Positions 8,062 through 17,890 of a DNA stretch of 64,000 nt are shown here, one piece after another. The notes under the pieces are model-generated. The model had not been told where the DNA came from. It ran no database searches and saw nothing but the letters and a program-made list of their open reading frames with translations. Every line of letters starts with the position of its first letter. The stretch's first letter is position 1. This stretch comes from CAVTPD01 sp963736575 (lineage in GTDB: Bacteria > Bacteroidota > Bacteroidia > Cytophagales > JAAEPT01), in NCBI GenBank assembly GCA_963736575.1, contig CAVTPD010000003.1, positions 806,001 to 870,000 of the forward strand, written 5' to 3'. A program made the translations under genes and the position numbers.

Positions 8062-8856
8062 TCAGAAATCCCAAGTTAAGAATTTATAGAAAGGGTTTGT
8101 TTTACGGTTTTTGTAACCGTGTATTCCTATAGTAATTAGTAAAATTAGAGCCGCCGCTAAACAGGAATAAACAACCAATTCATTTTCACCCCATTGTTTT
8201 ACACTAATACCTATGAATCCCCAAATAGCAATTATGGCAGATTCTCTCATATTTCGGTAAAAAATTAACAGTACATAAATAATTACTGCTATAAAGATTA
8301 TTTGTATAGCCCATAGTGTTTCTCCATACTGTTCACCTTTCCAACCTATACTAACAAAAAAGGCTGAAAGATTAGCTAAAGTAGCTAATATCACCCAACC
8401 CAAATAAATAGAAATTGGCCACCATACTAATGCTATAGTTCTAATGGGCGCATTCCAACATTCTAGATTTAAGCGGATCACCAGCATACTTAAACACAAC
8501 AATAGTATTAAAATAAGTACTACTGAAAGTCCTATTAAATCGTTTGTCCAGGCGATTACCCAAAAGGCGTTAACAATATTAGCCAATGCCAACCAAAAAC
8601 TAGTGAGTTGTAATAACTCTATACCTTTGCCTGTTTTGGCGATATACCATTGATAACCAATAAATATGGCTATTGCCAAATAAATAACCCCCCATATGGA
8701 AAAGGTATACGATGCTGGTGTGATTAAACTTTCGTATTGATTACTTATTTCACCAACCGATTTACCCGTATACGCATTTGAGTTTACCCAGTAATTAGTG
8801 AAAATTGTGATTATGAAAGTTATGGAATTTAAAAAAGGGTATCTGGCTCTTTTCAT
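8062..8856 (-). CDS. TspO-like tryptophan-rich membrane protein
   Basis: The 264-residue protein is almost entirely hydrophobic, with seven or so transmembrane helices. Early motifs TPASYTFSIWGVIYLAIA and later AFWVIAWTND and VWWPISIYLGWVILATLANLSA match the tryptophan-rich TspO/MBR-related family found in many Bacteroidota. That family is longer than classical five-helix TspO. TspO relatives bind porphyrins or act in stress sensing; the role of this long group is not established. The gene ends one base before the MsrA-like gene, so both are probably one transcript, which hints at an oxidative or light-stress theme (inference). Confidence 0.75.
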   Translation of the reverse strand: MKRARYPFLNSITFIITIFTNYWVNSNAYTGKSVGEISNQYESLITPASYTFSIWGVIYLAIAIFIGYQWYIAKTGKGIELLQLTSFWLALANIVNAFWVIAWTNDLIGLSVVLILILLLCLSMLVIRLNLECWNAPIRTIALVWWPISIYLGWVILATLANLSAFFVSIGWKGEQYGETLWAIQIIFIAVIIYVLLIFYRNMRESAIIAIWGFIGISVKQWGENELVVYSCLAAALILLITIGIHGYKNRKTNPFYKFLTWDF

Positions 8857-9011
8857 AATTAGCTATTTCTTATGTAGAAATTAACCCAATTATAGGTTAA
8901 TTAGTTTCATAGAACACTTTAGCACAAATTGGCTTAAAAAATGAAACTAAAGTTCTTATATTCTGTTGTTTACTAAATACAAATAGCTTTTACAAACTAA
9001 AAAATTATGCT

Positions 9012-10379
9012 ATGAAAACACTTTACTTTTCTTTATTACTATTAGTTATGAATCTGTCATCTTATGCACAGATCAATCTACAAAACACTACATTAACTGT
9101 AGAAACAACCGCAGAAAACTTAGATGTTCCTTGGGAGATTTTATGGGGACCAGATAACCACATTTGGTTTACTGAACGCAGCGGAAAAATTAAACGCCTA
9201 AATCCAGAAACAAAGAACATAGAAGATTTAGTAACTATTTCTGAAGTAGCCGATCAAAGTGAATCGGGTTTGTTAGGAATGGCCTTACACCCTAATTTTT
9301 CAGATCCAGATTCTCAGTTTGTTTATGTGGTATATACCTATTACAAGGGCAATAATTTAACCGAAAAGCTGGTTCGATTTACTTATAACGGTACAATTCT
9401 AGTTTCCCCCATGACTTTGTTAGACAATATTAACGCTAACAATAATCACAACGGTAGCCGAATTATTTCTACTCCAGATAGAAAACTAATCTTATCTACA
9501 GGTGATGCACAAGACGTAAGTAATGCACAAGATAAGAGCTCACTTTCGGGTAAGTTTTTAAGACTGAATTTAGATGGTACTATTCCAACCGATAATCCAG
9601 ACCCAAGCAGCTATATTTGGAGTATTGGACATAGAAATCCACAAGGATTAGTTCTAGCGCCTAACGGAAAGCTATACAGTTCTGAACACGGTCCTAATAA
9701 TGATGACGAGATTAACATTATAGTTAAAGACGTTAATTACGGCTGGCCAAATGTTGAAGGGTATTGTAATTTCCCTAACGAACAGAATTTTTGTAATGCT
9801 AATAATGTTACTGAACCCATAAAAGCTTGGTCACCAACATTAGCTGTTGCCGGTATTGATTATTACAATTCAGATGCTATTCCAGAATGGAAGAATTCTA
9901 TTTTGATGACCTCTTTAAAAGAAAGTGATTTAAGAGTTTTAGCGTTAACGCCTAATGGTGAAGCTATTTCTTCCGAAGAAATCTTCTTAAACAACGTATA
10001 TGGTAGACTGAGAGACATTTGTATTTCACCTGATGGTGATGTATATGTTTCTACCAGCAATAAAGATGGTAGAGGGAATGCTGCTAACAATGACGACCGT
10101 ATTATAAAAATCTTTAATGCAGATTATGTTACTTCTGCATTGGATAACTCTATTTTAGAAAATGAAGAAGTAAGCTTCTACCCAAACCCCGCTAAAAACA
10201 CTTTGTTTTTCAATACTACTACTGAAAAAGAAGTGAAGATATTGGATCTGCTTTCTAACGAAGTTTTAAGTGTAAAAGCACAAGATCAAGTAAGCATTTC
10301 TGACTTGAAAAGTGGTGTTTATATTCTTGAAGTTAAAACAGATTTAGGCATTACAAGGAATCGTTTTGTTAAAAGATAA
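9012..10379 (+). CDS. Secreted PQQ-type sugar dehydrogenase with T9SS sorting domain
   Basis: A 455-residue protein with signal peptide (LLLLVMNLSSYAQ), then a six-bladed propeller of the glucose/sorbosone dehydrogenase family at residues about 25-370. Motifs include LDVPWEILWGPDNHIWFTER, GLLGMALHPNF, NHNGSRI, IWSIGHRNPQGL and SSEHGPNNDDEIN. These enzymes oxidise aldose sugars with pyrroloquinoline quinone, though many family members have unproven activity. The C-terminus (VSFYPNPAKNTLFF, LKSGVYILEVK, FVKR) is a T9SS type-A sorting domain, so the protein is exported and anchored or released at the surface. It is a single gene ending at a strong shared terminator. Confidence 0.87.
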   Translation: MKTLYFSLLLLVMNLSSYAQINLQNTTLTVETTAENLDVPWEILWGPDNHIWFTERSGKIKRLNPETKNIEDLVTISEVADQSESGLLGMALHPNFSDPDSQFVYVVYTYYKGNNLTEKLVRFTYNGTILVSPMTLLDNINANNNHNGSRIISTPDRKLILSTGDAQDVSNAQDKSSLSGKFLRLNLDGTIPTDNPDPSSYIWSIGHRNPQGLVLAPNGKLYSSEHGPNNDDEINIIVKDVNYGWPNVEGYCNFPNEQNFCNANNVTEPIKAWSPTLAVAGIDYYNSDAIPEWKNSILMTSLKESDLRVLALTPNGEAISSEEIFLNNVYGRLRDICISPDGDVYVSTSNKDGRGNAANNDDRIIKIFNADYVTSALDNSILENEEVSFYPNPAKNTLFFNTTTEKEVKILDLLSNEVLSVKAQDQVSISDLKSGVYILEVKTDLGITRNRFVKR

Positions 10380-10441
10380 GTAGCAAATATTTACCTGAAA
10401 CAATAAAAGTAAATTAGTAGTCTTAAAATTATACGCATAAA

Positions 10442-10469
10442 AAAACCCGAAGCTTTCACTTCGGGTTTT
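10442..10469. terminator. Bidirectional terminator between convergent genes
   Basis: An 11-bp perfect stem (AAAACCCGAAG at 10442-10452, loop CTTTCA, CTTCGGGTTTT at 10459-10469) lies in a T-rich context on both strands. It can end the sugar dehydrogenase transcript on the plus strand and the rimP-nusA-infB transcript on the minus strand. Confidence 0.9.
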
Positions 10470-10493
10470 CTTTTATATCTGGAATTAGAAAGC

Positions 10494-13400
10494 TTATTTC
10501 AGCTTACGCTTAATCTCTCTTTCTTCATAGGTTTCAACAACGTCACCTTCCTGAATATCATTGAAGTTCTTGATACTAAGACCACACTCATAACCGAATT
10601 TAACTTCAGAAACATCGTCTTTAAATCGTTTTAAGGCTCCAATTCTACCTTCGTAGATAACAATATGATCTCTAATTAAACGGATTGGGTTATTTCTGTT
10701 GATGTAACCATCAAGAACATAACAACCAGCAACCGTACCCACTTTAGAGATTTTAAACACTTCACGTATTTCTACGTTACCGGTTACTACCTCTTCTACT
10801 GTAGGTTCAAGAAGACCTTCAAGAGCATCTTTCATTTCATCTATTGCTTTATAGATGATAGAATAGGTTCTAATTTCAATTTCTTCTTGTTCTGCAATTT
10901 TCTTAGCCCCTGCAGATGGTCTAACTTGGAAACCTAAGATGATGGCATCTGAAGCAGTTGCTAACAATACATCCGATTCCGTAATCTGACCAACCCCTTT
11001 TTGAATCACATTCACTTGAACTTCTTCTGTAGAAAGTTTCAATAATGAATCCGTTAATGCTTCTACCGAACCATCCACATCACCACGGATGATTAAGTTC
11101 AGTTCTTTAAAGCTACCAACAGCTAAACGTCTACCAATTTCATCAAGAGTAAGGTGTTTCTTAGTTCTAATAGACTGCTCACGAATTAACTGTGAACGTT
11201 TGTTAGTAATCTCACGGGCTTCTTTGTCCGTTTCAACTACTAAGATTTTATCCCCAGCTTGTGGTGCTCCACTTAAACCTAATACTTGTACTGGTCTAGA
11301 TGGGCCTGCTTCCTCTAAACGTGTACCTCTGTGATTCAACATTGCTTTCACACGTCCGTAATATTGACCTGCTACTACTGTATCACCCACTTTAAGTGTA
11401 CCTTTTTGGATTAAGAACGTAGCTAAGTACCCTCTACCTTTATCTAAAGATGCTTCTATTACTACACCCGAGGCCGCTCTGTTAGGATTAGCTTTAAGAT
11501 CTAATAATTCGGCTTCTAATAATATTTTCTCTAATAATTCATCAACACCTTGACCACTCTTGGCAGAAACCTCTTGGCATTGGTATTTACCACCCCAGTC
11601 TTCTACAAGAATATTTTCTTGCGCTAATTCTTCACGAATTTTATCTGGATTAGCGGCTGGTTTATCTACTTTATTGATGGCCACAATAATTGGCACACCT
11701 GCTGCTTGCGCATGGTTAATAGCTTCTTTAGTTTGAGGCATCACTCTATCGTCTGCCGCAACAACTAGAATTACAACATCCGTTGCTTTAGCACCACGTG
11801 CACGCATGGCCGTAAAGGCTTCGTGACCCGGTGTATCTAAGAAACTAATTCGTTTTCCATTTTCAGTTTTTACACTGTATGCACCAATATGCTGTGTGAT
11901 ACCACCAGCTTCACCTGCTGCAATTTTAGCATCTCTAATATAATCCAAAAGGGAAGTTTTACCGTGGTCTACGTGACCCATTATGGTAACAATAGGAGCT
12001 CTGTGCTCTAAATCTTCCGCTTTGTCTTCTTCTTCCTCTAATTCTGAAGATTCTTCTTCTACATCGCTAAAGTCTACTTTATAGCCAAATTCATCAGCAA
12101 TAATACTAATGGTTTCTGCATCTAGACGTTGGTTAATAGAAACGAACATACCTAGGGACATACATGCCGAGATAATTTCGTTTACAGAAACATCCATTAA
12201 AGAGGCTAAGTCATTGGCAGAAATAAACTCGGAAGCTTTGATGATTTTAGCATCTTCTTGTCTTCTTTGTTCTTGCTCTTCACGTTGTTCAGCTGCAAGA
12301 CTTCGTTTTTCTCTTCTATACTTAGAACGGTTAGCGCCTTTACCGCCACCGCTGCCTCCGCCGCCACTCAATTTCTGAATGGTAGCTTTAATTTTATCTT
12401 GGATCTCTTGATTAGAGATTTCAGTTTTTTCGTTACCTCTTTTAGCTCCACCTGGACCACTTGATGCACCACCACCTGGTCTTGGTCGGTTACCCGGACC
12501 GCCACCACGTTTGTGTTGGTAGGGTTGTACGGTTCTACCTGGCCCAGTTGTGGGAGGTGTACCTGGTTTTGCTTTTTTAGATTCTTCTTGTACGTTAACT
12601 GGTTTTTCTAACCTTACGCGTTTACGCTTTTTCTTAGCGTCTTCCGAATTAGAGTTTTTACCCCCTTTTTCGAATTTCTTCTTTTCTTTTTTCTTAGCAG
12701 CAGGCAATTCTATTTTGCCCAAAACAGTAAGTCCCTTTAGGGAGTCTGCTTTTGCTTCTATAACACTGTTGCTCTCTTTGGAGGCTTCAGTTTTTTCAGC
12801 CGCTTTTTCGGCACGAACTTCTTTTTCCACTTTTGGATCTGAAGAAGCGACCGGCTTTGGCTTAGGAGCTTCTTCCTTTTTAGGTTTTTCTTCTTGTGAA
12901 GCGGCCACCGGTGGTTTTTCCTCTTTCTTTTCTAGAGGAGGTTTTTCTTCCTTAGCTTCTACTTTTACAGGAGGTTCTTCCTTTTTAGTTTCTGCAACAG
13001 GTTTTTCTTCCGGGTTGGGCTTAATGTCTTCTTTTGGTTTTACCTCTTTGGCAGCAGGTTCGGTTACTACAGGAGGCGTTTCTTCCTTCTTAACCTCTTC
13101 TTTTTTAGCTGTAGGCTCAGGCTTCTTTTCTTCAATAGGTTTTTTCTCTTCAACAGGTTTTTTCTTGTTGTCAAGATCTATTTTTCCTAATACTTTAATT
13201 CCTTCTAACTTTGGCTTTTCAGCAGAAAAAGACTCTTGTTTAGGCTCAGCCGCACTTAGGTTTTTAATTGTAATGACGTCTTCGGGGTCGTCATCTTTTT
13301 CTTTGGATTCGTCTGAAACAGTATCAGATTTTATCACAATATTTTTCTTTGATGAAGCACCAATGTTTATTTCGGAAGCTTCTTCTTTATCTAAGGCAGA

Positions 13401-13565
13401 ATCTTGAAATTCTTTTTTAACAATAGTTACCTGATCTGGTAAAATTTTTGTGTTAGGAGAATTGTCAACCTCATAACCCTTATTGCTTAGGAAATCCACA
13501 ATTGTGTTTGTCCCTACATTTAAGGTTCTTGCTAACTGACTTAAGCGCAATGTTTTTTCTGCCAT
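10494..13565 (-). CDS. infB: Translation initiation factor IF-2
   Basis: The GTPase that places initiator tRNA on the 30S ribosome. An IF2-N domain (residues 1-50, LRLSQLARTLNVGTNTIVDFL) is followed by a long low-complexity Lys/Glu/Pro linker (about 60-290) and a Gly/Arg-rich stretch (about 340-420). Then comes the G domain with GHVDHGKTSLLD, DTPGHEAF and NKVDK, followed by domains II-IV. At 1023 residues it is longer than the E. coli protein (890) because of the linker, as usual in Bacteroidota. It is last in the classic rimP-nusA-infB order; the 94-base gap to nusA contains CCCGTTA/TAACGGG inverted arms that could form a weak hairpin. Confidence 0.98.
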   Translation of the reverse strand: MAEKTLRLSQLARTLNVGTNTIVDFLSNKGYEVDNSPNTKILPDQVTIVKKEFQDSALDKEEASEINIGASSKKNIVIKSDTVSDESKEKDDDPEDVITIKNLSAAEPKQESFSAEKPKLEGIKVLGKIDLDNKKKPVEEKKPIEEKKPEPTAKKEEVKKEETPPVVTEPAAKEVKPKEDIKPNPEEKPVAETKKEEPPVKVEAKEEKPPLEKKEEKPPVAASQEEKPKKEEAPKPKPVASSDPKVEKEVRAEKAAEKTEASKESNSVIEAKADSLKGLTVLGKIELPAAKKKEKKKFEKGGKNSNSEDAKKKRKRVRLEKPVNVQEESKKAKPGTPPTTGPGRTVQPYQHKRGGGPGNRPRPGGGASSGPGGAKRGNEKTEISNQEIQDKIKATIQKLSGGGGSGGGKGANRSKYRREKRSLAAEQREEQEQRRQEDAKIIKASEFISANDLASLMDVSVNEIISACMSLGMFVSINQRLDAETISIIADEFGYKVDFSDVEEESSELEEEEDKAEDLEHRAPIVTIMGHVDHGKTSLLDYIRDAKIAAGEAGGITQHIGAYSVKTENGKRISFLDTPGHEAFTAMRARGAKATDVVILVVAADDRVMPQTKEAINHAQAAGVPIIVAINKVDKPAANPDKIREELAQENILVEDWGGKYQCQEVSAKSGQGVDELLEKILLEAELLDLKANPNRAASGVVIEASLDKGRGYLATFLIQKGTLKVGDTVVAGQYYGRVKAMLNHRGTRLEEAGPSRPVQVLGLSGAPQAGDKILVVETDKEAREITNKRSQLIREQSIRTKKHLTLDEIGRRLAVGSFKELNLIIRGDVDGSVEALTDSLLKLSTEEVQVNVIQKGVGQITESDVLLATASDAIILGFQVRPSAGAKKIAEQEEIEIRTYSIIYKAIDEMKDALEGLLEPTVEEVVTGNVEIREVFKISKVGTVAGCYVLDGYINRNNPIRLIRDHIVIYEGRIGALKRFKDDVSEVKFGYECGLSIKNFNDIQEGDVVETYEEREIKRKLK

Positions 13566-13659
13566 AAATAAACCCCGGTTTTATTCGCTTATAACTATAA
13601 ATAATCCCGTTACCTCACTTTTACTTGCGAAATAACGGGCATTAATCATGTAATCAAAA

Positions 13660-14943
13660 TTAATCTTCAAATTCCTGATTCAGAATACTAAGAACATCGT
13701 TGATGGTCTCCTCTTCTAAATCGGATCTTCTAAAGAGTTCTTCTTTAGAAAGTTTTAGAACACTTTTGGCTGTATCTAAGCCAATTCTGTTTAGTTCTTC
13801 AATAACCCAGTCTTCAATTTCATCCGTAAATTCTCTTAAAGCAACGTCTTCATCGTCTGCTTCAAATTCGTGGATTTCTCTGAACACATCAATCTCGTAA
13901 CCTACTAGTTTACTGGCTAATTTAATATTTAAACCGCCTTTACCAATAGCTAAACTTACTTGATCCGGTTCTAGGTATACAGAAGCTCTTCCGTTTGTTT
14001 CAGAAACTTCTATTCTAGCTATTTTAGCCGGATTAAGGGCTCTCTGAATATATAGATCTAGGTTTTCTGTGTAATTAATAACATCTATGTTTTCGTTCTC
14101 TAATTCACGTACAATACTATGAATTCTAGAACCTTTCATACCTACACATGCCCCTACTGGATCAACTCTATCGTCAAAAGACTCAACAGCTACTTTAGCT
14201 CTTTCTCCTGGTTCACGAACTACTTTTCTAATAGAAATTAAGCCATCGTAAACTTCAGGAACTTCCGCTTCAAATAATCTTTCTAAAAATTCACCTGAAG
14301 TTCTAGAAAGAATAATTCTTGGGTTCCCGTTGTGCATTTCTACACGGCTAATTACAGCTCTTACCGAGTCTCCTTTACGGAATCTGTCTTTTGGTATTTG
14401 TTCACTCTTTGGAAGAGCTAGTTCATTACCATCATCATCTACCAACAGAATTTCTCTGCTTAAGATTTGGTAACACTCCGCAGAAATAATTTCGCCAACT
14501 AAATCTTTGTAACGCTCAAATAAAAGGTCTTTTTCAAGATCTCTAATTTTTTGCATTAGTGTTTGTCTGGCCGTTAATACCAATCTACGTCCAAAGCTTT
14601 CGAATTTTACTTCTTCCGCTACTTCTTCACCAATTTCAAAATCTGCTTCAATTTTTCGAGCATCAGAGATTTTGATATGAAGGTTATCTTCAAATTCAAA
14701 ATCGTCTTCTTTATCGTTAGGATCAAAAACGTCTGCATTATCTGCAACAATTTGACGGTAACGCCAGATTTCTAAGTCTCCTTTGTCAATGTTAATAATA
14801 ACATCAAAGTTCTCATCCGAAATGTATTTTTTTCGGATCATCGTGCGGAATACATCTTCCAGAATACGGATCATCGTAGGACGATCAACATTTTTCATCT
14901 TTGCGAATTCCGAAAACGATTCAATTAAAACTGAGCTATCCAT
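13660..14943 (-). CDS. nusA: Transcription termination/antitermination factor NusA
   Basis: NusA binds RNA polymerase and nascent RNA to control pausing, termination and antitermination. The order is an N-terminal polymerase-binding domain (residues 1-130), an S1 domain (about 135-200), then KH1 and KH2 with DPVGACVGMKGSRIHSIVREL and AIGKGGLNIKLASKLVGYEID. At 427 residues it lacks the acidic repeats of proteobacterial NusA, normal for this phylum. It follows rimP by five bases and precedes infB, the standard operon. Confidence 0.98.
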   Translation of the reverse strand: MDSSVLIESFSEFAKMKNVDRPTMIRILEDVFRTMIRKKYISDENFDVIINIDKGDLEIWRYRQIVADNADVFDPNDKEDDFEFEDNLHIKISDARKIEADFEIGEEVAEEVKFESFGRRLVLTARQTLMQKIRDLEKDLLFERYKDLVGEIISAECYQILSREILLVDDDGNELALPKSEQIPKDRFRKGDSVRAVISRVEMHNGNPRIILSRTSGEFLERLFEAEVPEVYDGLISIRKVVREPGERAKVAVESFDDRVDPVGACVGMKGSRIHSIVRELENENIDVINYTENLDLYIQRALNPAKIARIEVSETNGRASVYLEPDQVSLAIGKGGLNIKLASKLVGYEIDVFREIHEFEADDEDVALREFTDEIEDWVIEELNRIGLDTAKSVLKLSKEELFRRSDLEEETINDVLSILNQEFED

Positions 14944-14948
14944 CTCTG

Positions 14949-15425
14949 TTATTTAAATGAAATCAAAACTTTAGCTTTGTTTATCTTATCAAACAATACA
15001 GTCCGTGTTTCGGCGCTGTACGATTTTTCTTTTTTGTTGCCTTTCATTTCAATTTCTTGAATCCCAATTTGGTTTTCATTGTTTGAAACCAATTTCCCTG
15101 ATAGTTCAGTTCCATCGTTTAAAAGCACATATATATCTCTTCCTAAATTCTTGTTGTATTGTCTAGGCAATTTTATTGGTTCCCCAACTCCTGGCGAAGA
15201 AACTTCTAACAAGTATTTACCAGCCATTACGTCTGATAATTCTAATTCTTCCCCTAGAGCACGGCTCACTTCTCCACAGCGGTCAATGCTTATTCCTTCA
15301 TCAGAATCTAAAAAGATAGCTACTTTTCCCATTCCGGAATCGTTACTTACCTTTAACTCTACAACAAATTCTGTAGGCTCTAGGTATTTCTGAAGGATAT
15401 TTTCTATTTGTTTCTGTTCTTGCAT
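14949..15425 (-). CDS. rimP: Ribosome maturation factor RimP
   Basis: RimP assists assembly of the 30S subunit. From the chosen ATG the protein has 158 residues (MQEQKQIENILQKYLEPTEF). Family motifs are GISIDRCGEVSRALGEELE and YLLEVSSPGVGEPI (the classical EVSSPG). An in-frame upstream ATG exists (to 15458) but that extension runs through a transcription terminator hairpin, so the shorter start is preferred. First gene of rimP-nusA-infB. Confidence 0.95.
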   Translation of the reverse strand: MQEQKQIENILQKYLEPTEFVVELKVSNDSGMGKVAIFLDSDEGISIDRCGEVSRALGEELELSDVMAGKYLLEVSSPGVGEPIKLPRQYNKNLGRDIYVLLNDGTELSGKLVSNNENQIGIQEIEMKGNKKEKSYSAETRTVLFDKINKAKVLISFK

Positions 15426-15446
15426 ATAATATGGACTAGATAACAA

Positions 15447-15471
15447 AAGAGGGGACAATGTGTCCCCTCTT
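15447..15471 (-). terminator. Terminator after the msrBA fusion gene
   Basis: A perfect 11-bp stem (AAGAGGGGACA at 15447-15457, loop ATG, TGTCCCCTCTT at 15461-15471) is followed on the minus strand by TTGTT. It sits between msrBA and rimP and separates the two transcription units. Confidence 0.8.
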
Positions 15472-15522
15472 GATTTGCTAAACCCTATTTGCGCTACAAA
15501 GGTATTTATTTTAAGTAGATTA

Positions 15523-16449
15523 TCAAAATCTTTTTATGTAATGGTGGCAATAAGGTGTACTTCCTTTGTGTGAATAATATTGTTGGTGATAATCTTCGGC
15601 AACCCAAAATTCTGTGGCTTCTGTAATTTTGGTAGCTACCTGTATCCCTTTTTGTTCTAAAATGGCTTTTAATTCTTCGGCTTCTTTTTTCTGTTCTTCA
15701 TTTAAATAGAAAACTTCGGTGCGGTATTGTGTGCCCACATCTGGTCCTTGGCGGTTTACTTGTGTGGGATCGTGTGTTTCAAAAAACAGTTTGGCCAGTG
15801 TTTTGTAATCGGTTTTATTTTTATCGAAATATACTTTTGTTGCCTCTGCGTGACCCGTATTTCCGCTGCTCACTTCTTTATAGCTTGGGTTATCTTTAGA
15901 ACCGCCTATATAACCCACTTCAGTAAATAAAACTCCCGAAGCTCTTTCCATATAATATTCAGTTCCCCAGAAACAACCTGAAGCGAAAATGGCAGAGTCT
16001 ATTTGTTCTGTTGGCACAAAATCTAACGAAATAGAGTTTACACAGTGACGCGTACTTTTTTCTGTAATTCTTTCGCCCTTAAAAACATGGCCTAAATGCC
16101 CTTCACAGCGGCCGCAAACTATTTCTGTGCGCATTCCGTCTGCATCGGGTATTTCTTTAACATGATCGCCAATCATATCGTCAAAACTTGGCCATCCCGT
16201 ACCCGAATCAAATTTAGCATCTGAATTAAAAAGTGGGTAGCTGCATTGTTTGCAGACATAAACACCGTTTTTCTTAAAATCGTGGTACTTACCGGTAAAA
16301 GCTCTTTCTGTGCCTTTATTTATGATGACTCTTTCTTCTTCGTCGTTTAGTTCGTTGTATTTCATGTTTTTATTGGGTGTTTTGTTGGTCTTCTGTGAAC
16401 ACGCTAAAAACGAAGTTGACAGTGCCAATAGTAACAAGAATGATTTCAT
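15523..16449 (-). CDS. msrBA: MsrB-MsrA fusion, lipoprotein methionine sulfoxide reductase
   Basis: A 308-residue bifunctional enzyme that repairs both R- and S-methionine sulfoxide. A lipoprotein signal (LLLLALSTSFLAC, Cys17) anchors it in the envelope. The MsrB domain (about 30-150) has zinc-site pairs CKQC and CGRC, GTGWPSF and the catalytic RHCVNS. The MsrA domain (about 155-305) has the catalytic GCFWGTEYY, DPTQVNRQGPDVGTQYRTEVFY and a C-terminal recycling Cys (PYCHHYI). The B-then-A order contrasts with Neisseria PilB (A then B). Envelope location suggests protection of surface or periplasmic proteins. It has its own terminator. Confidence 0.95.
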   Translation of the reverse strand: MKSFLLLLALSTSFLACSQKTNKTPNKNMKYNELNDEEERVIINKGTERAFTGKYHDFKKNGVYVCKQCSYPLFNSDAKFDSGTGWPSFDDMIGDHVKEIPDADGMRTEIVCGRCEGHLGHVFKGERITEKSTRHCVNSISLDFVPTEQIDSAIFASGCFWGTEYYMERASGVLFTEVGYIGGSKDNPSYKEVSSGNTGHAEATKVYFDKNKTDYKTLAKLFFETHDPTQVNRQGPDVGTQYRTEVFYLNEEQKKEAEELKAILEQKGIQVATKITEATEFWVAEDYHQQYYSHKGSTPYCHHYIKRF

Positions 16450-16487
16450 AGCTATATAACTTAAAGTTAACAGATTCGGTTCTACTT

Positions 16488-17831
16488 TTAACGAGTAAAA
16501 GGTAGGCGTTTATATATTAACCGCATTCTGAAAAACATAAGAACTGCTACAATTGTCAGCCCGCTTGCAAAACCATACCAAAAACCCAAAAGTTTTAGGT
16601 CAAAGTGAAAGGCCAGAATATAGCCCAATGGCAAACCGCCAACCCAATAGGCTAAAATCCCGTAAATGGTTGGTATTTTAACATCTCTCATGGCTCTTAA
16701 AACACTGGTACACATCATTTGTAATCCGTCCGAAAGTTGAAAAAAACCGGCAACAATCATTACTCCCGAAGCAATAGCCAAAATATCTTCTTGTTTATTT
16801 TTCACATATAGAGACGGAAAAAACTCATGACCAATAATTAACAACAAAGCAGTGCAAACCATAAAACCAGTAACAACAATTAAGGCCGCTTTAATGGCTT
16901 GGCGTATTTTTTCTTTATTCTTTTCGCCGAAATAGAAACCCACTCTAATGGTAGCAGCGGCGCCTAAACCCGTTGCAAGCATGTACATAGAACCTGCCAA
17001 ATTAATAGCTATGTTGTGCGCCACTATATATTCAGGGCCTAACCAACCAATAAAAATAATACTTAAGGCGAAGGCTGAAATTTCGCCAATGTGTTGTACA
17101 CCCACAGGCAAACCCAAAGCCATTAGTTCTTTAATTCGTTTGCTGTTAATAAAAGAAACACGAATGTTCTGAAAATACTTCTTAAAGTTTTTTCCGTAAA
17201 TAAGAAATGTTAAAAAGGCGGCAAACATAAAAAACCGGGCAAATAGAGTAGAATATGCTGCTCCGTCTATACCCATTTCGGGGAAAGGGCCTGGGCCATA
17301 AATCAATAAGTAATTGCCAACTATATTAATTCCGTTGCCTACAATACTTAAAATCATGGGCATCATAGTATTTGAAAACCCTTCAGAAAACTGTCTGCAA
17401 ACCTGAAACATTACTACAAAAAACACCGAATATGCTAAGACTCTATAATAAGTTAATCCGCCAGTAATGATTTTCTCATCTTGACCAAGCAAGTGTAAAA
17501 GTGGTTCACAAGCCAGAAGGAAAGCAATAATTAATATAGAAATACCAACAAATGAGAGAAGGCTATTAACAATAATATCTTGAATTTCATTTTCTTTGTT
17601 TGCGCCCAATTTTTCAGAAATAATAGGACTAATGCACATAGAAGCACCAATACCAAACACCATAAAGGGGATTTGCAAATTCATCATAAAAGTAGCCGAA
17701 GCCAGATGATCTGCATTATAGTTGCCCAGCATAATGCTGTCTGCCACCATGGTGAGCATATGCCCTACCTGACCCAGACTAACCGGAATAGCCAGTCTAA
17801 CGGTATCTTTTATATGTGTTTTTAAATTCAA
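16488..17831 (-). CDS. MATE-family efflux transporter
   Basis: A 447-residue inner-membrane protein with about 12 transmembrane helices. The start (LAIPVSLGQVGHMLTMVADSIMLG) and the mid motif (ALGLPVGVQHIGEISAFALSIIFIGWLG) are the two pseudo-symmetric halves of MATE exporters (NorM-like), which expel cationic drugs or metabolites in exchange for Na+ or H+. Substrate cannot be read from sequence. It lies on the same strand as moxR upstream and msrBA downstream, with a 59-base gap to moxR and 38 to msrBA. Confidence 0.93.
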   Translation of the reverse strand: MNLKTHIKDTVRLAIPVSLGQVGHMLTMVADSIMLGNYNADHLASATFMMNLQIPFMVFGIGASMCISPIISEKLGANKENEIQDIIVNSLLSFVGISILIIAFLLACEPLLHLLGQDEKIITGGLTYYRVLAYSVFFVVMFQVCRQFSEGFSNTMMPMILSIVGNGINIVGNYLLIYGPGPFPEMGIDGAAYSTLFARFFMFAAFLTFLIYGKNFKKYFQNIRVSFINSKRIKELMALGLPVGVQHIGEISAFALSIIFIGWLGPEYIVAHNIAINLAGSMYMLATGLGAAATIRVGFYFGEKNKEKIRQAIKAALIVVTGFMVCTALLLIIGHEFFPSLYVKNKQEDILAIASGVMIVAGFFQLSDGLQMMCTSVLRAMRDVKIPTIYGILAYWVGGLPLGYILAFHFDLKLLGFWYGFASGLTIVAVLMFFRMRLIYKRLPFTR

Positions 17832-17890
17832 TCTTCAACTGCCCCAATTTTGAAAAGGCAGTCAAAGATATAGAATGTTTTGAAGGGTAA

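Noticed and set aside
12550..13407. Long plus-strand frame opposite infB
   Set aside because: Ser/Phe-rich shadow of the low-complexity Lys/Glu linker of IF-2.
15426..15458. Upstream start for rimP
   Set aside because: The extension would run through the msrBA terminator hairpin and has no family similarity.
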